From a virus: a stretch of DNA of 34,665 bases. Made by a program: the position numbers and the translations under genes. Shown piece after piece: positions 6,319 to 13,332 of this stretch. The stretch is taken from positions 1 through 34,665 of IMG/VR virus record IMGVR_UViG_3300031746_000089; one strand, given 5' to 3'. The first letter of the stretch is position 1; each line of letters begins with the position of its first letter. The notes below the pieces were generated by a model that worked only from the letters and a program-made list of their open reading frames with translations, had not been told where the DNA came from and did no database searches.

Positions 6319-7041
6319 ATGCAGATGAAAAAATGTAAAGTAATGATATTAATACTTGGATCAACACATCCTCAATATAAAGAATTAGAAGATGCAATTA
6401 AAGAAACTTGGTTCAAGAATTATAATTCAGATGTTGAAATATTATTTTACAAAAATTCAGAAAAGAAATCTGCATATCTTGAAGATGTAACATTATACTT
6501 ACCTATTGAAGATGGACATCACAACATTGGACATAAGACCATTAAAGCATTTGAATACATTTTGAAACGATATGATTTCAAATATATATTTAGAACAAAT
6601 TATGGTTCTTATGTTCAAGTTGAAAATCTTCTTAAATTTCTTGAGGATAAACCTGAAGAAAAATATTATTCAGGAATAAACGGAATTGATGTTGAATACT
6701 TTCAAAAAGAAATTACATTTGCGTCAGGAAGTGGTTATTTTTTAAGCAAAGATTTAGTAAAATTAATTTGCAGCAAAAAAAATACTTGGAATCATAATGC
6801 AATGGATGATGTTTCTTTAGGATTATTTCTTTCTAACTTTAAAATATTTACGGATAAACTGGCAACAAGAAAAGATTTATGCGATGGTGAAGAAAAGTAT
6901 TTAATAGGAAATAGAGAAGTAGATTATATTTCAAAACATTTTTTATATCATTTTAGATGTAGGTCACAAAATAGAAACATAGATATTAACAACATTAAAA
7001 CAATACACAATGAATATACTAACCGGAAACAATATGATTGA
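6319..7041 (+). CDS. Glycosyltransferase, GT31-like
   Basis: A 240-residue protein with the layout of beta-1,3-galactosyltransferase-like (GT31) enzymes: an N-terminal Rossmann strand (VMILILGSTHP), the IKETWFKNY segment, YIFRTNYGSYV at the usual metal site (residues 89-99), FASGSGYFLSKDLVKLI, and MDDVSLGLFL near residue 160. The canonical Asp-Asp-Asp metal motif is replaced by TNYGSYV, as in some viral members, so metal dependence or activity may differ. It lies in the early block, apart from the five late glycosyltransferase genes, which suggests a separate job such as host glycan change. A second ATG two codons later is an alternative start. Confidence 0.75.
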   Translation: MQMKKCKVMILILGSTHPQYKELEDAIKETWFKNYNSDVEILFYKNSEKKSAYLEDVTLYLPIEDGHHNIGHKTIKAFEYILKRYDFKYIFRTNYGSYVQVENLLKFLEDKPEEKYYSGINGIDVEYFQKEITFASGSGYFLSKDLVKLICSKKNTWNHNAMDDVSLGLFLSNFKIFTDKLATRKDLCDGEEKYLIGNREVDYISKHFLYHFRCRSQNRNIDINNIKTIHNEYTNRKQYD

Positions 7042-7168
7042 TGGTGATAATGGAAGACATCCATTCTCTCCAAAGTATAAAGGATTTCTTTTATATGCTG
7101 ATGACATCGAAGATATAGAATATGAAGAATTTGAAGATGATGAAGAAGAAAAGGAGGATGAAGAATGA
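7010..7168 (+). CDS. Small acidic protein
   Basis: A 52-residue frame starting MNILTGNNMIDGDNG and ending in a strongly acidic tail (about 20 Glu or Asp in the last 25 residues). It overlaps the glycosyltransferase end by 32 bases and the next membrane protein by four. Highly acidic short phage proteins can mimic DNA, but the length is small and this is only a possibility. Confidence 0.55.
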   Translation: MNILTGNNMIDGDNGRHPFSPKYKGFLLYADDIEDIEYEEFEDDEEEKEDEE

Positions 7169-7263
7169 AACATAAAAGAGAATTGATTAATCTTGCTATT
7201 CCAATTGTAATAGTAATTTTATCAGCAATAACTTTAACAATAATTTTAATAAACAACTTATGA
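7165..7263 (+). CDS. Tiny single-pass membrane protein
   Basis: A 32-residue frame starting MKHKRELINL, with one hydrophobic helix (LAIPIVIVILSAITLTIIL, about residues 10-28). It overlaps its neighbours by four bases on both sides (ATGA), and a clear Shine-Dalgarno sequence (AAGGAGG, within the acidic gene) stands seven bases before its ATG. Both points support that it is real. Function unknown. Confidence 0.6.
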   Translation: MKHKRELINLAIPIVIVILSAITLTIILINNL

Positions 7264-7604
7264 AACAACAAAGTATCAACATCGAAAACATATACAAGTT
7301 TTTAGCCATAACATCATTGATGAATGAATATCTTGTTTACTGCAAAGAAGATTTAATTAATATTCAGAAAATTAATTTGGATCAATATGTAGATGCAAGT
7401 AATAATAGAAAGCAAAAAAGATTCAGAGAAAAGGAAGCAAATGAAAATCTTTTAGGATATGTTAAAGCAATTGAAAGAATTTATAATTCATCAAATCGTA
7501 TTATTGAAACAATTGAAAATACTGAAGAAGGTAAAGAAATGATTAATTCAATGATAGATAATTTAAACCATTCATTGAAAGATTTAACTATTGAAATTCG
7601 GTAA
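7260..7604 (+). CDS. Hypothetical helical protein
   Basis: A 114-residue, almost wholly helical, charged protein starting MKQQSINIENIYKF, with a likely coiled coil near residues 60-110. It is coupled to the small membrane protein by an ATGA overlap. It is the last gene before the inverted-repeat-flanked cassette. Family not recognised. Confidence 0.6.
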   Translation: MKQQSINIENIYKFLAITSLMNEYLVYCKEDLINIQKINLDQYVDASNNRKQKRFREKEANENLLGYVKAIERIYNSSNRIIETIENTEEGKEMINSMIDNLNHSLKDLTIEIR

Positions 7605-7622
7605 AATAGCAGCTACCGTTTT

Positions 7623-7670
7623 GCAGCTAACCGATAGTTTTTGCTTTTCGCAAAAATTTTGGTTAGGTGC
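7623..7670. repeat. Nested hairpin at the left flank of the gene cassette
   Basis: GCAGCTAACC at 7623-7632 pairs with GGTTAGGTGC at 7661-7670 with one mismatch. Inside it TTTTTGC at 7638-7644 pairs with GCAAAAA at 7650-7656 around a five-base loop. The right arm contains GTTAGGT, which fits the integron core GTTRRRY, but the left arm deviates from RYYYAAC at one position. The base composition is richer in G and C than the surrounding genes. Confidence 0.65.
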
Positions 7671-7671
7671 T

Positions 7672-7685
7672 GTTAGCAGTAGTAC
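7672..7685. repeat. Left inverted repeat of the gene cassette
   Basis: GTTAGCAGTAGTAC. Its reverse complement occurs at 7905-7918 with one mismatch, so the 63-residue gene is bracketed by inverted repeats. Confidence 0.7.
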
Positions 7686-7713
7686 GGATTATTAACAATT
7701 AAATATAAATAAA

Positions 7714-7905
7714 ATGACAAGAAGAGAAAGATTAAACGAGTGGATTAAAACACTAAACGAAGAACAAAAAGACAATGTGATACTTGAACTTACAGACTTT
7801 GCAATAGATGCCGAGTATGTTGGATTTTATGACACCACTAAAGTTCCTTATTATGATAATACTGGCGAAAGATTAGACGGAACTGAATATGACGATGAAG
7901 ATTAG
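7714..7905 (+). CDS. Small acidic protein in an inverted-repeat-flanked cassette
   Basis: A 63-residue protein starting MTRRERLNEWIKTL and ending in an acidic tail (EYDDED). It has one N-terminal helical region and a Tyr/Asp-rich second half. I recognise no family. It is the only early gene with long gaps on both sides (109 and 56 bases), and these flanks hold inverted repeats with higher GC. It therefore looks like an inserted gene with its own context, and may serve in defence, counter-defence or host modulation. That is inference. Confidence 0.65.
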   Translation: MTRRERLNEWIKTLNEEQKDNVILELTDFAIDAEYVGFYDTTKVPYYDNTGERLDGTEYDDED

Positions 7906-7918
7906 TATTACTGCTAAC
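7905..7918. repeat. Right inverted repeat of the gene cassette
   Basis: GTATTACTGCTAAC, the near-perfect reverse complement of 7672-7685. It starts on the last base of the stop codon and continues into a GC-richer tail (CGAATCGCTATACGCC). Confidence 0.7.
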
Positions 7919-7961
7919 GAATCGCTATACGCCATAACACGCACATATAAATAATATAACT

Positions 7962-9365
7962 ATGAATGTACTATCATTATTCGATGGAATGTCTTGCGGA
8001 AGACAAGCATTAGAACGAGCAGGAATAAAAATTGATAAATATTATGCATCTGAAATTGATAAATATGCTATAAAGGCAACAATGAATAATTATCCTGATA
8101 CAATTCAATTAGGTTCAGTTATTAATGTTGATGGATATTCATTACCAAATATTGATATTTTAATTGGAGGTTCACCTTGTCAAAGTTTTTCATTTGCCGG
8201 GAAAAGAAAAGGTATGTCTACTAAAGATGAGCAAGAGATATTAACTTTAGAACATTATATTGAATTAAAATTAGAAGGATTTGAATTTGAAGGTCAAAGT
8301 TATTTGTTTTGGGAATATATGAGAATATTAAAAGAAATTAAACCTACATTTTTTCTTCTTGAAAATGTTATGATGGGTGATAAATGGGAATTGATTCTTT
8401 CAAAAGCCATTGGAGTTAAACCTATTGAAATTAATTCATCATTAGTATCAGCACAAAATCGAAGAAGATTATACTGGACTAATATCGGAATGAAACCATC
8501 AGGTTTATTTGGTGATTTAGAAAGCGTAATACCACAACCAAAAAATAAAAAAATATTGCTGAAAGATATTTTACAAAATGATGTTGATGAGAAATATTTT
8601 TTAAGTGAGAATATGTTAAATTATTTAAACAAAAATTCAGAACAACAAAAAGAAAATGGCAATGGATTTTCTTATAAACCAACTGATGGAAATGAAAAAG
8701 GAAAAGCAGTAACTACAAAAGAAGATAATAGAATGGAAAATAATTTTATTATTCATTCAACATATGGAAGAACATCAACAAATGGTAATGGAGGAAATGG
8801 TCCATTGATGAGAGATGATGGTAAAACTTATTGTCTTGATACTGCTAATAGTATGGCAGTTGAATATAAAGGATTAACTCAAGTAAGAACTGAAGAAGCA
8901 AAAAAAATAAGAAAAGAAACAGGAACAAATCCAAAAAGAGCAAAAGAATTAGTAGAACGAACTAATGATAAAATAGGTGCTTTACTTACAACACATACTC
9001 CTGATAATTTAATAATTAAATTAAAAAAACCAAATTCACAAATTCAAAAAACTATTGATAAAAATACTTTTGAAAAAGGAGAAATAAAAGCATTAGATTT
9101 TTATAATCAATATAAACACGATTTATCTCCAACACTATCTAATCCATCACACGGTAATTTAGGTTTATTTGAATCATCAAGAATCCGTAGATTAACACCA
9201 GTTGAATGTTGCAGATTGCAGACAGTTCCTGATTATTATTTTAAAGATGAAAATGGTAACGATGTAATTTCTGAAACACAACAATATAAATGTTTAGGAA
9301 ATGGATGGACAATAGATGTTATTGCTTATATCTTTTCTTATATTTCAAATACTTATAAAATATGA
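7962..9365 (+). CDS. DNA (cytosine-5) methyltransferase
   Basis: A 467-residue Dcm-type enzyme that transfers a methyl group from S-adenosylmethionine to cytosine C5. Visible motifs: I (LSLFDGMSCG, residues 4-13), IV with the catalytic Cys (GGSPCQSFSFAGKRKG, Cys73), VI (FLLENV, 131-136), VIII (QNRRRLYW, 165-172), a long variable target-recognition region (about 175-410), IX (RRLTPVECCRLQ) and X (KCLGNGW). No restriction enzyme gene is next to it, so it is an orphan methyltransferase, probably protecting phage DNA from host restriction. It follows the cassette and overlaps the thymidine kinase by four bases. Confidence 0.93.
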   Translation: MNVLSLFDGMSCGRQALERAGIKIDKYYASEIDKYAIKATMNNYPDTIQLGSVINVDGYSLPNIDILIGGSPCQSFSFAGKRKGMSTKDEQEILTLEHYIELKLEGFEFEGQSYLFWEYMRILKEIKPTFFLLENVMMGDKWELILSKAIGVKPIEINSSLVSAQNRRRLYWTNIGMKPSGLFGDLESVIPQPKNKKILLKDILQNDVDEKYFLSENMLNYLNKNSEQQKENGNGFSYKPTDGNEKGKAVTTKEDNRMENNFIIHSTYGRTSTNGNGGNGPLMRDDGKTYCLDTANSMAVEYKGLTQVRTEEAKKIRKETGTNPKRAKELVERTNDKIGALLTTHTPDNLIIKLKKPNSQIQKTIDKNTFEKGEIKALDFYNQYKHDLSPTLSNPSHGNLGLFESSRIRRLTPVECCRLQTVPDYYFKDENGNDVISETQQYKCLGNGWTIDVIAYIFSYISNTYKI

Positions 9366-9913
9366 TTGAAGTAATATGTGGACCAATGTATTCCGGTAAA
9401 ACTGAAGAACTAATACGAAGAATTAAACGAGTTAAAATTGCAGGATTAAAATATGTTGTCATCAAACCAAATATCACAAGTAGATACGATAAAGAAGTTG
9501 ATGGTATTGTAACACATTCTCAAGATTCATTTATCAATGCAGAAACAATTAATTCATCAACTGAATTACTGAAGTATATTCATTACGATGTTATTGCAAT
9601 TGATGAAGTACAATTCTTTGACAATGATTTATATATCATCATTCAAATGCTTTCAGATTATGGTAAACGAATAATTGTTTCCGGATTAGATATGAAATTT
9701 AATAGACATCCATTTACATTAATGTCAAACATACTTTCCATCTCACATAAGATAGATAAATTATCTTCTATTTGTGCAGAATGTAAGGAAAATGCAGTAT
9801 ATTCGTATCGCATTAGTGATAGTGAAGAAGAAGTAATTATAGGAGAAAAAGAACTTTATATTCCTTTATGCAGTAAATGTTTTCAAAAATATAGTAATGA
9901 ACGGAATTCTTAA
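9362..9913 (+). CDS. tdk: Thymidine kinase (type II)
   Basis: A 183-residue enzyme that phosphorylates thymidine with ATP, supplying dTMP for phage DNA synthesis. The P-loop GPMYSGKT is at residues 7-14, the DEVQFF block with the catalytic Glu at 81-86, GLDMKFNRHPF at 108-118, and four zinc-binding cysteines at 138, 141, 170 and 173 (CAEC and CSKC). The length is close to the bacterial family norm. It is the only clear nucleotide-metabolism enzyme here. It is translationally coupled to the methyltransferase (ATGA) and overlaps the next small gene by 17 bases. Confidence 0.95.
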   Translation: MIEVICGPMYSGKTEELIRRIKRVKIAGLKYVVIKPNITSRYDKEVDGIVTHSQDSFINAETINSSTELLKYIHYDVIAIDEVQFFDNDLYIIIQMLSDYGKRIIVSGLDMKFNRHPFTLMSNILSISHKIDKLSSICAECKENAVYSYRISDSEEEVIIGEKELYIPLCSKCFQKYSNERNS

Positions 9914-10115
9914 AAAACAATATGATAACTGGATAGTTATCTATCAAGAAAATGTTAATGGAAAAACAATTGAATCAAAGATAGATGTTGAATCAACTGA
10001 TGCTATTAATCTTCCATTAGATTGGCATAATTCAATAGTTGATTTTAAAGTTAATCTTCACATAGTTGGTTCAGGTGATTATGCTGAAACAATTAGATAT
10101 GCAAAGATTAATTAA
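9897..10115 (+). CDS. Small conserved Bacteroidota phage protein
   Basis: A 72-residue protein starting MNGILKKQYDNWIVIYQEN. Short proteins with a 'G.LKK....W.V.Y' start followed by an LPL...W segment (here INLPLDWHNS) are widespread in Bacteroidota phages and appear to be small beta-barrel proteins of unknown function. Its stop codon TAA (10113-10115) is followed directly, in the same frame, by a DUF3310 coding segment, so the two may have been or may still be one product. Confidence 0.7.
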   Translation: MNGILKKQYDNWIVIYQENVNGKTIESKIDVESTDAINLPLDWHNSIVDFKVNLHIVGSGDYAETIRYAKIN

Positions 10116-10349
10116 TTTGTTGAATCTAATTATACAATTCATCCGGATTATTATAACTCAACAAATATAACTCCATTAGATATCATAGATGATTGGAATT
10201 TAGATTTTCGTTTGGGAAATGTAATAAAATATATTGCAAGAGCAGGAAAGAAAAATTCTGAAACTGAAATTCTTGATTTGGAAAAAGCATTATCATATCT
10301 TAAAGGAAAAATTAATCATTTAAAAAATAAAGATGGAAAAGATATTTAA
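10116..10349 (+). pseudogene. DUF3310 domain coding segment without a normal start
   Basis: Translation gives a clear DUF3310 (SaV-like) domain: HPDYYN, then a block through DWNLDFRLGNVIKYIARAGK, then LDLEKALSYLKGKINHL. These features define this widespread small phage family. No ATG, GTG or TTG precedes the domain in frame; the frame opens right after the TAA of the preceding gene and is in register with it. It may be a start-less remnant, a product of stop-codon readthrough (about 150 residues), or a gene damaged by a recent mutation or base error. The domain itself is intact, which argues against long decay. Confidence 0.7.
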
Positions 10350-10926
10350 TAAATATGATGAACTATTCAGAACTCCATCTGATATTAATGAGCATCTTCC
10401 AATATTAAGATATTATGCTGATGAATGTAAACACATAACTGAATTAGGAGTTAGATGGGCAGTATCAACATATGCTTTTTTGATGACAAAACCTGAAAAG
10501 TTAATTAGTTATGATATCAAGAAAGATAATGCAATTGATGAAGTAATTAATTTGGCTAAAGAATACAATATCAATTTTGTTTTTAAAGAATCTGATGTTC
10601 TTAATATTGAACTTGAAGAAACTGATTTACTATTCATTGATACATTGCATACATATAACCAGTTAACTCAAGAATTGAATCTTCATTCAGACAAATCAAA
10701 GAAGTACATCATTCTTCACGATACAACATCATATGGTTACAAAGATGAAGACATCTATGAGCATTCAAGTAAACTACTTGCTGAAAAAATTGATGTCAAA
10801 CAAGGCATTAAAAATGCGTTAAATGATTTCTTGGTAACTGATAAAGGAAAACAATGGATCATTCATAGAGAATACACTAATAATAATGGTTTAACAATTT
10901 TAAAAAGGAACAATGACATCAGATAA
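10333..10926 (+). CDS. Class I SAM-dependent methyltransferase-like protein
   Basis: A 197-residue protein with a Rossmann-type pattern: SAM-binding motif I ITELGVRWAVST (residues 35-46), an acidic strand end (LISYDIK), and DLLFIDTLHTYNQLTQEL followed by YIILHDT. This matches the Methyltransf_24 and cephalosporin-hydroxylase-like group, which often acts on sugars or small molecules. It could methylate glycans made by the phage glycosyltransferases. It overlaps the DUF3310 frame by 17 bases and the next gene by 14. The substrate is unknown. Confidence 0.72.
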   Translation: MEKIFNKYDELFRTPSDINEHLPILRYYADECKHITELGVRWAVSTYAFLMTKPEKLISYDIKKDNAIDEVINLAKEYNINFVFKESDVLNIELEETDLLFIDTLHTYNQLTQELNLHSDKSKKYIILHDTTSYGYKDEDIYEHSSKLLAEKIDVKQGIKNALNDFLVTDKGKQWIIHREYTNNNGLTILKRNNDIR

Positions 10927-11347
10927 GATTATAAGAGTAGTTGCAAAACATACAAATGTTTCAGTTTCTGAATTGATGAGCAAAACAAGGAGGAGAGCAG
11001 TATCACAACCAAGACAAATAGTACATTATTTCATCAGATTATTTGTAAAAGTAAATGGTTTACCATTAACTCTAACTCAAATTGCTCATATGTGGGAATA
11101 TATGAACACATCCAACATATGTCATTCAGTTAGAACGGTGAATTCCCTAATGAAAATCAATAAAGAATATCGATTACTAATTGAAACAATAGAAAGAGAA
11201 ATTAAAGAAGATAATCCGGATATCAATAACGAAGTATTTAGTATTTTAAATGATTTTAAAAATGATTATTTAAATATTAAAGATGCCCACGATAAATTAT
11301 TATCCATTGGATGCATTTTCCCTTATGAATTAACAATAAAAAAATAA
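10913..11347 (+). CDS. DnaA domain IV-like DNA-binding protein, copy 1
   Basis: A 144-residue protein whose residues 4-95 resemble the C-terminal DNA-binding domain of the replication initiator DnaA: IIRVVAKHTNVSVSELMSKT, then RQIVHYFIRLF, then TQIAHMWEY and NICHSVRTV at the place of the box-recognition signature (DHSTV). The AAA+ ATPase domain of DnaA is missing. It probably binds an origin-like sequence and may recruit or block host initiation. A paralogue follows four bases later. DnaA similarity is confident at the pattern level; the role is inferred. Confidence 0.78.
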   Translation: MTSDKIIRVVAKHTNVSVSELMSKTRRRAVSQPRQIVHYFIRLFVKVNGLPLTLTQIAHMWEYMNTSNICHSVRTVNSLMKINKEYRLLIETIEREIKEDNPDINNEVFSILNDFKNDYLNIKDAHDKLLSIGCIFPYELTIKK

Positions 11348-11351
11348 TATA

Positions 11352-11717
11352 ATGATACTTAAACCACTTCAAATTATAGATGCAGTTGCACAAGTTATGG
11401 AATTCAATGTTGAAGATATAATTAATAAGAAATCAAGAAAACAACAACTTACTCTATGCAGACATATAGCATATTACTACATTCGTAGATTTTGCGTATC
11501 AGAAAAATCAATTGATTATGCAATGACATATCAAGAGATAGGAAAAATTTTCAATAAACATCACGCTACAATTATATTTGGTGAAAAAAATATTGAAAAC
11601 TATATCCAGTATAATTCTGATTTCAGAATGTATATGATTTCAATAGATGAAATTATAAAAAGAAAGTTAATGTCAACATCAAATTCAGTTGATGGTTTAG
11701 TTAACCTATTTATTTAA
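11352..11717 (+). CDS. DnaA domain IV-like DNA-binding protein, copy 2
   Basis: A 121-residue protein, again only the DnaA C-terminal domain: IIDAVAQVMEFNVEDIINKK, then CRHIAYYYIRRF, YQEIGKIFNKHHATI (the recognition-helix signature, closer to DnaA's DHSTV than copy 1) and a final helix. The two copies are clearly diverged, so they may bind different sites or form a heterodimer. It is the last early gene, and its stop overlaps the stop of the convergent endolysin gene by eight bases. Confidence 0.8.
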   Translation: MILKPLQIIDAVAQVMEFNVEDIINKKSRKQQLTLCRHIAYYYIRRFCVSEKSIDYAMTYQEIGKIFNKHHATIIFGEKNIENYIQYNSDFRMYMISIDEIIKRKLMSTSNSVDGLVNLFI

Positions 11718-12336
11718 AATCATTTTCAGTCAGCAAAGTATAGGTAAATTTACTACCATATTTTGCTGCTGATTTTTTGGCAATATCCAAAACATAAACT
11801 AAATCTTTTGGATGTCTATGTACTTGGCATCCTGCTGAATGTGGACCAATATTAATTGAATCATATCCGTGATGTTGATTGATACCATATAGACCTTTAT
11901 CAACTGATTTTTCATCAGCATCTATATAGTTGTCTTTGTTTCTATCACGATATATTTTACAAGGATTTATCTGAACAAATGCTTGATACTTTCCACGATG
12001 CATTCCAATTGTCCACAATGAGTTATGTTGTTCCGGATAAAGAATCGCACAACCTTGAGAAGATAGTAATTCTTTTTGAAGATAATATATACCCGGATCA
12101 GTTGTGAACTCTTTATTAATCCAAATTTTATCAACACCATTTTCTTGATACAACAAACAAAAATAGTCATCAAAATTATTTGATTTTCTATTCATTGTTC
12201 TTATACCAATCATATTAAGATTTAATTCGCCAGTAAAGAATTTATATTCTTTCTTTAGAACTACATCTTTAATATTATTATAGTTCAGATTCATCTGCTG
12301 AAAAACATTTAGTGATTGCTTTTCCAATTGCTCCAA
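11710..12336 (-). CDS. Endolysin-like protein with YkuD-type motif
   Basis: A 208-residue protein of a family common in Bacteroidota phages: GIRTMNRKSNNFDDYFCLLY, TDPGIYYLQ, IGMHRGKYQAFVQ, YRDRNKDNYID and the C-terminal block GINQHHGY...GPHSAGCQVH. The last block resembles the His...(S/T)xGC active site of YkuD-fold L,D-transpeptidases and related peptidoglycan enzymes. With two holin-like genes just upstream, a lytic role at the cell wall is likely; the catalytic activity is inferred. The proposed start overlaps the upstream gene by 59 bases. A Met at residue 15 is an alternative start. Confidence 0.72.
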   Translation of the reverse strand: MEQLEKQSLNVFQQMNLNYNNIKDVVLKKEYKFFTGELNLNMIGIRTMNRKSNNFDDYFCLLYQENGVDKIWINKEFTTDPGIYYLQKELLSSQGCAILYPEQHNSLWTIGMHRGKYQAFVQINPCKIYRDRNKDNYIDADEKSVDKGLYGINQHHGYDSINIGPHSAGCQVHRHPKDLVYVLDIAKKSAAKYGSKFTYTLLTENDFK

Positions 12337-12499
12337 TTGTCGCTAAATACCCGGCAGTAGTTACAATTATTGTAGGCAAAGATATTGGTGCAGTTGCAAT
12401 AACTCCTCCAATAACTCCTGCTAACAACATTGCATCTCCAAGTTTTTGAATAATCTTTGGAGTATTATTTTTTTGATAATTTTTTGGATGAAACTTCAT
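12278..12499 (-). CDS. Holin-like membrane protein
   Basis: A 73-residue protein with a basic N-terminus (MKFHPKNYQKNN) and two hydrophobic segments, GDAMLLAGVIGGVIATAPIS (about 21-40) and IIVTTAGYLATIGAIGKAIT (about 44-63). This size and two-helix form suit class II holins, and it lies directly upstream of the endolysin. It overlaps both neighbouring genes. Confidence 0.65.
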   Translation of the reverse strand: MKFHPKNYQKNNTPKIIQKLGDAMLLAGVIGGVIATAPISLPTIIVTTAGYLATIGAIGKAITKCFSADESEL

Positions 12500-12770
12500 T
12501 GTCTTTATTTATTAGTAAATCTATTTTAGTTTCTATTTTGGTTAAACGAATATCAAAGTCATTAAACTTTGGATATGTTTCTTTTTTGAATGCTTTGTAA
12601 TCTTTATAAACTGATACGACAAACCAAATCATAAATGTCATTAGTATTCCCCAAGTAATTTTCATAAGACCTGATGGTATTACATCAGATATTAATTCAA
12701 CTGATTGCAGAATAATAACTGATATGCTTAATCCTATCATCAAAATTGATTTTGCAAATAATGAAATCAT
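12465..12770 (-). CDS. Membrane protein with coiled-coil tail, possible holin or antiholin
   Basis: A 101-residue protein with two transmembrane segments (about residues 5-25 and 36-55) followed by a charged coiled coil (FDIRLTKIETKIDLLINK). It is a small membrane protein of the lysis cluster, perhaps a second holin or an antiholin; the coiled coil would face the cytoplasm or periplasm depending on topology. It is coupled upstream by a four-base overlap and overlaps the next holin-like gene by 35 bases. Confidence 0.6.
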   Translation of the reverse strand: MISLFAKSILMIGLSISVIILQSVELISDVIPSGLMKITWGILMTFMIWFVVSVYKDYKAFKKETYPKFNDFDIRLTKIETKIDLLINKDNEVSSKKLSKK

Positions 12771-13006
12771 AAAATTAAAGTTTCTAAATACGATGCCAAT
12801 TCATATGCAGATGCAAATGATGGTTCATATAGTTTAGTGTAATCTAATGCATATCTTCTTTCATTTGTACGAAGATAAACCCATTTGTTTTTTATTTCAA
12901 ATTCTTCGATGTTTACATCTTCTTTTAAAATATAATTACTGCTTCCATCATCATATGATAGAAGAATTGTTCCTGATGTATCAGAAATACCAACTATCAC
13001 GCACAA
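12767..13006 (-). CDS. Small conserved protein
   Basis: A 79-residue protein with several predicted strands (VIVGISDTSGTILLSYDDG, KWVYLRTNERRYALDYTKL) and a C-terminal helix. Similar small proteins occur next to tail or lysis genes in Bacteroidota phages, but I know no function. It starts inside the last codons of the upstream gene and overlaps the downstream membrane gene by four bases. Confidence 0.6.
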   Translation of the reverse strand: MCVIVGISDTSGTILLSYDDGSSNYILKEDVNIEEFEIKNKWVYLRTNERRYALDYTKLYEPSFASAYELASYLETLIL

Positions 13007-13320
13007 GTAGTTTTAAAGATTATGCAAGTATAAGTAATACTGCTAATCGTTAAGTTAACCCTTACTGATGACATTGGTAAAGTAAACCATATCTTAACTG
13101 GACCTGCCCATTTATTAAAGATAACATCACCATTAAATGTATACTTACCATCAATGGCAGTTGTTATTGCAAGTAAATAGGAGTTTCCAAATTTATCTGA
13201 TGCATACATATTGTAACTTGTGCTTGGAGTTAATCCGATGTCAAACACATATGGAATGACACCGGATAACTCTTTACACTTTTGACAAGATGCATTTATT
13301 TGTTCACACAATAAATTCAT
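12997..13320 (-). CDS. Cys-rich structural-type protein
   Basis: A 107-residue beta-rich protein. Its N-terminus holds three cysteines in CEQINASCQKC and its C-terminus has two more (TCIIFKTTCA). Alternating strands with Ser/Thr suggest an immunoglobulin-like or other virion-surface fold. It lies just after the tail-tube-like gene, so a tail or virion decoration role is possible. No family recognised. Confidence 0.55.
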   Translation of the reverse strand: MNLLCEQINASCQKCKELSGVIPYVFDIGLTPSTSYNMYASDKFGNSYLLAITTAIDGKYTFNGDVIFNKWAGPVKIWFTLPMSSVRVNLTISSITYTCIIFKTTCA

Positions 13321-13332
13321 TTACTTATAGAA

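Noticed and set aside
6948-7271. Minus-strand open frames opposite the glycosyltransferase end (Ser- and His-rich)
   Set aside because: They are antisense shadows of GAA/GAT-rich coding sequence, with low-complexity translations and no leader.
7623-7670. Classical integron attC site
   Set aside because: The right arm fits GTTRRRY but the left arm (AGCTAAC) breaks RYYYAAC, and no integrase is encoded. Kept only as 'cassette-like'.
10113-10115. Recoding of TAA as a sense codon across the genome
   Set aside because: TAA ends many genes here at natural family lengths, so a genome-wide code change is not supported. Only this one site is puzzling.
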